A stretch of DNA of 16,218 nt from an uncultured Bacilli bacterium (GTDB lineage Bacteria > Bacillota_I > Bacilli_A > RF39 > UBA660). The stretch is taken from positions 1 to 16,218 of the forward strand of contig CANRMU010000012.1 of assembly GCA_947631895.1 (NCBI GenBank), given 5' to 3'. Under the pieces are notes generated by a model. It was not told where the DNA came from, ran no database searches, and saw only the letters and a list, made by a program, of their open reading frames with translations. Position 1 is the first letter of the stretch; every line of letters begins with the position of its first letter. Positions 14,802 through 16,218 of the stretch are shown here, piece by piece. The translations under genes and the position numbers were made by a program.

Positions 14802-14813
14802 TCAAAAGTTAGA

Positions 14814-16073
14814 TTAAATATATTCTATAGGAACCATGTAATTGTCGTCATCATAGGCAATAATATTTTTTGCCATACATAGGACTATACCGTTTCCCTT
14901 TTCTGGTTCAAAATTATTTGCTACATCAAAGTTTTTAATTGCATCTTTTCCTGGATTAGCGCTTTTTTTGATTTCTATAGGATAAATAACATTGTTATAG
15001 TTAATTAGTAAATCTATTTCTTTTTGATTATTGTCTCTATAATAATATAAATGTTTTCTAGCATCTTTTCCCTGATTTGTAAAAGATTTGATTATTTCAT
15101 TTACCACATATGTTTCAAATATTGCTCCACTATATGCACTTTTTTCTAATGTTACATGGTCAACATAACCAGCTAAATAACAAGCAAGTCCTGTATCAGT
15201 AAAATATATTTTTTTTCTTTTTATAGCTCTACCCACACTATTATTCATATATGGTTGTAATAAAAAGATTATACCTGTATTTTTTAATGTTGATAACCAT
15301 GAATTTGCCGTCTTGTCGTCAACTCCAATTTCTCTAGCAATTGAAGAAGCAATGAATTCTTGACCAGTTCTTGCGGCTAATGAAGATACAAATTTAATAA
15401 ATTTGTTTTCATCTTTAATGTTTATTGATTTTCTTATATCTTTTTCAATAAAAGTTCTAAAATAATCACTATAATATTGTTCTATATCTTTATTTGTTGT
15501 ATATAATTCTGGATAAGATCCCATATATATTTTTTTATAAAGTTCAATAGTAGATTTGTATTCAGTTTTTTCTCTTTTTCTTATATTATCAATATTTGGT
15601 ATAAATAAATTACTTTCTTTTTTTTCTATTTCTCTTTCTGACAATCCATATAAATCTAATATCCCAACTCTACCAGCAAGAGATTCAGATATTTCTTCCA
15701 TTGCTTCAAATATTTGACTTCCTGTTAAAAAATATAAAGTTTCGGTGTGCTCTTTTTCACCAAAAGTTATTTTTTCATTGTCATTATCTACTATCATTTT
15801 AATATATGATAATAGTTCTGGGGCACGTTGAAATTCATCAATTATAAGTGGTGTTTCATAGGTTCTTAAAAACAATTCAGGATCTTCTTGAGCTTGATTT
15901 CTAAGAATTAAATTATCTAACGTCACTTTATTGATTTTTTTGCCTATTTTTCTTGAAATGAAATTTAATAAGGTACTTTTGCCAACTTGTCTAGGACCTG
16001 TTATCATAATAACTTGATAGTTATCAATCATAGAAATTACTTTTTCTTCCATAGTTCTTGAAATATATTTCAT
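14814..16073 (-). CDS. AAA_14/DUF4143 family ATPase
   Basis: 419-residue protein of the abundant bacterial and archaeal AAA_14 plus DUF4143 family, whose cellular role is poorly known. Walker A GPRQVGKST (26-34), Walker B LIIDE (76-80), a sensor-like LTGSQ (116-120) and SLAGRV (131-136) form the ATPase. A winged-helix-like segment near 235-270 follows. The C-terminal DUF4143 part carries a PD-(D/E)XK-like set: Glu320 in FETYVVNE, Glu352-Ile-Asp354, Glu367-Ile-Lys369 (YPIEIKKS). The start at 16073 has GGGTG 5 nt upstream; an upstream in-frame ATG at 16163 would place the promoter and inverted repeat inside the coding region. The gene is alone between terminators and is probably accessory. Confidence 0.9.
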   Translation of the reverse strand: MKYISRTMEEKVISMIDNYQVIMITGPRQVGKSTLLNFISRKIGKKINKVTLDNLILRNQAQEDPELFLRTYETPLIIDEFQRAPELLSYIKMIVDNDNEKITFGEKEHTETLYFLTGSQIFEAMEEISESLAGRVGILDLYGLSEREIEKKESNLFIPNIDNIRKREKTEYKSTIELYKKIYMGSYPELYTTNKDIEQYYSDYFRTFIEKDIRKSINIKDENKFIKFVSSLAARTGQEFIASSIAREIGVDDKTANSWLSTLKNTGIIFLLQPYMNNSVGRAIKRKKIYFTDTGLACYLAGYVDHVTLEKSAYSGAIFETYVVNEIIKSFTNQGKDARKHLYYYRDNNQKEIDLLINYNNVIYPIEIKKSANPGKDAIKNFDVANNFEPEKGNGIVLCMAKNIIAYDDDNYMVPIEYI

Positions 16074-16089
16074 GTTATCACCCAATATA

Positions 16090-16118
16090 ATAGTACCAAA
16101 ATTATAGCAAAAAGTCAA
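16090..16118 (-). promoter_or_regulatory. Promoter of the DUF4143 ATPase gene
   Basis: On the minus strand, TTGACT (16118-16113), a 17-bp spacer and TACTAT (16095-16090), with TGG forming a TGn extension. The predicted start near 16083 coincides with the GGGTG RBS, giving a leader of about 10 nt. Confidence 0.65.
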
Positions 16119-16147
16119 ACATTTTCGGAATTGAACTCCGAAAATGT
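16119..16147. repeat. 11-bp inverted repeat abutting the ATPase -35
   Basis: ACATTTTCGGA (16119-16129) and TCCGAAAATGT (16137-16147) are perfect inverted arms around 7 nt. The dyad ends at the base next to the -35 hexamer (16113-16118). No T-tract borders it on either side, so an operator or activator site is more likely than a terminator. Confidence 0.75.
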
Positions 16148-16157
16148 ATAAAAAAAT

Positions 16158-16203
16158 AAGCAATTATTTTTTCCTGAAATGTAAAATAAAAATTGCTTTT
16201 TTT
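16158..16203. terminator. Bidirectional terminator-like hairpin at the right edge
   Basis: AAGCAATT (16158-16165) pairs with AATTGCTT (16191-16198), with further imperfect A/T pairing inside. A seven-T tract (16197-16203) follows on the plus strand, and an A-tract (16151-16156) precedes, which is T on the minus strand. Whether it serves a neighbour beyond the window cannot be seen. Confidence 0.45.
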
Positions 16204-16218
16204 GTAAAATAAAAATTG
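16180..16218 (+). repeat. 16-bp direct repeat, period 23, reaching the window end
   Basis: TGTAAAATAAAAATTG occurs at 16180-16195 and again at 16203-16218, the last base of the window. The sequence is low in complexity, so it may be chance or the start of a longer array that cannot be followed. Confidence 0.5.

Larger units (their letters stand above)
14562..14813. other. Gene-free convergent intergenic region
   Basis: This roughly 250-bp stretch lies between the ffh terminator and the 3' end of the minus-strand ATPase. I see no supported gene or tRNA. It holds an AT-only inverted repeat (ATTTTAT 14580-14586 / ATAAAAT 14592-14598), a structured hairpin with a GC-rich tip (14628-14667), a TTCA...TGAA mini-hairpin (TTCAAGCGAAGTGAA, about 14755-14769) and a 12-bp palindrome (14790-14801). 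Confidence 0.6.

Noticed and set aside
14505..14813. tRNA, 4.5S RNA or small gene in the region after ffh
   Set aside because: No cloverleaf, no GGAA-tetraloop SRP hairpin and no frame with an RBS could be found; the structures look like terminators.
16074..16163. 30-residue N-terminal extension of the DUF4143 ATPase
   Set aside because: It would translate through the inverted repeat and promoter; the family starts close to MKYISR and an RBS precedes 16073.

Overview
The window is very AT-rich DNA from a streamlined low-GC Gram-positive bacterium, most likely an uncultured or gut-associated member of the Bacilli / Mycoplasmatota side of the Bacillota (inference). The signs are compact operons, strong Shine-Dalgarno sites, RNase J, a polA-mutM pair, an ftsY-ylxM-ffh signal-recognition-particle locus, and a surface protein with an NPQTG-type sorting tail. 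The genetic code is standard: TGA serves as a stop (for example at 7798-7800 and 8520-8522), and the tryptophans checked use TGG.

Left part (1-5275, plus strand). The window opens in the 3' end of a probable Rpn/PD-(D/E)XK transposase-nuclease with a perfect 36-bp tandem repeat, closed by a terminator. Then come recX, with its own promoter, and a repair operon: polA, a class I glutamine-amidotransferase-like hydrolase, and mutM, which overlaps the hydrolase by 50 nt. rnjA (RNase J) converges from the minus strand. Its terminator hairpin contains both stop codons.

Centre (6950-13162). rnjA and a rightward six-gene unit leave from overlapping divergent promoters. The unit begins with three tandem paralogues of a cytosolic zincin, each carrying HExGH plus a Tyr-(6 residues)-Glu signature like that of anthrax lethal factor (M34). 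It continues without a visible terminator through ftsY and ylxM into a large secreted protein with 23 Cys-rich repeats, an N-terminal beta-rich domain and a C-terminal sorting signal. A terminator follows, and ffh then has its own -10 and RBS. The SRP genes are therefore split by a surface-protein gene and preceded by a protease-like gene family. This is the most unusual feature of the window.

Right part (14505-16218). A roughly 310-bp convergent intergenic region holds one terminator per strand and a 12-bp palindrome. It is followed by a minus-strand AAA_14/DUF4143 ATPase with a clear promoter. An 11-bp-arm inverted repeat lies directly upstream of its -35, and a bidirectional terminator-like hairpin lies at the window edge.

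Four of the promoters recognised here have an extended TGn -10 and place the predicted transcription start at, or within 1-2 nt of, the Shine-Dalgarno sequence, suggesting ultra-short leaders.
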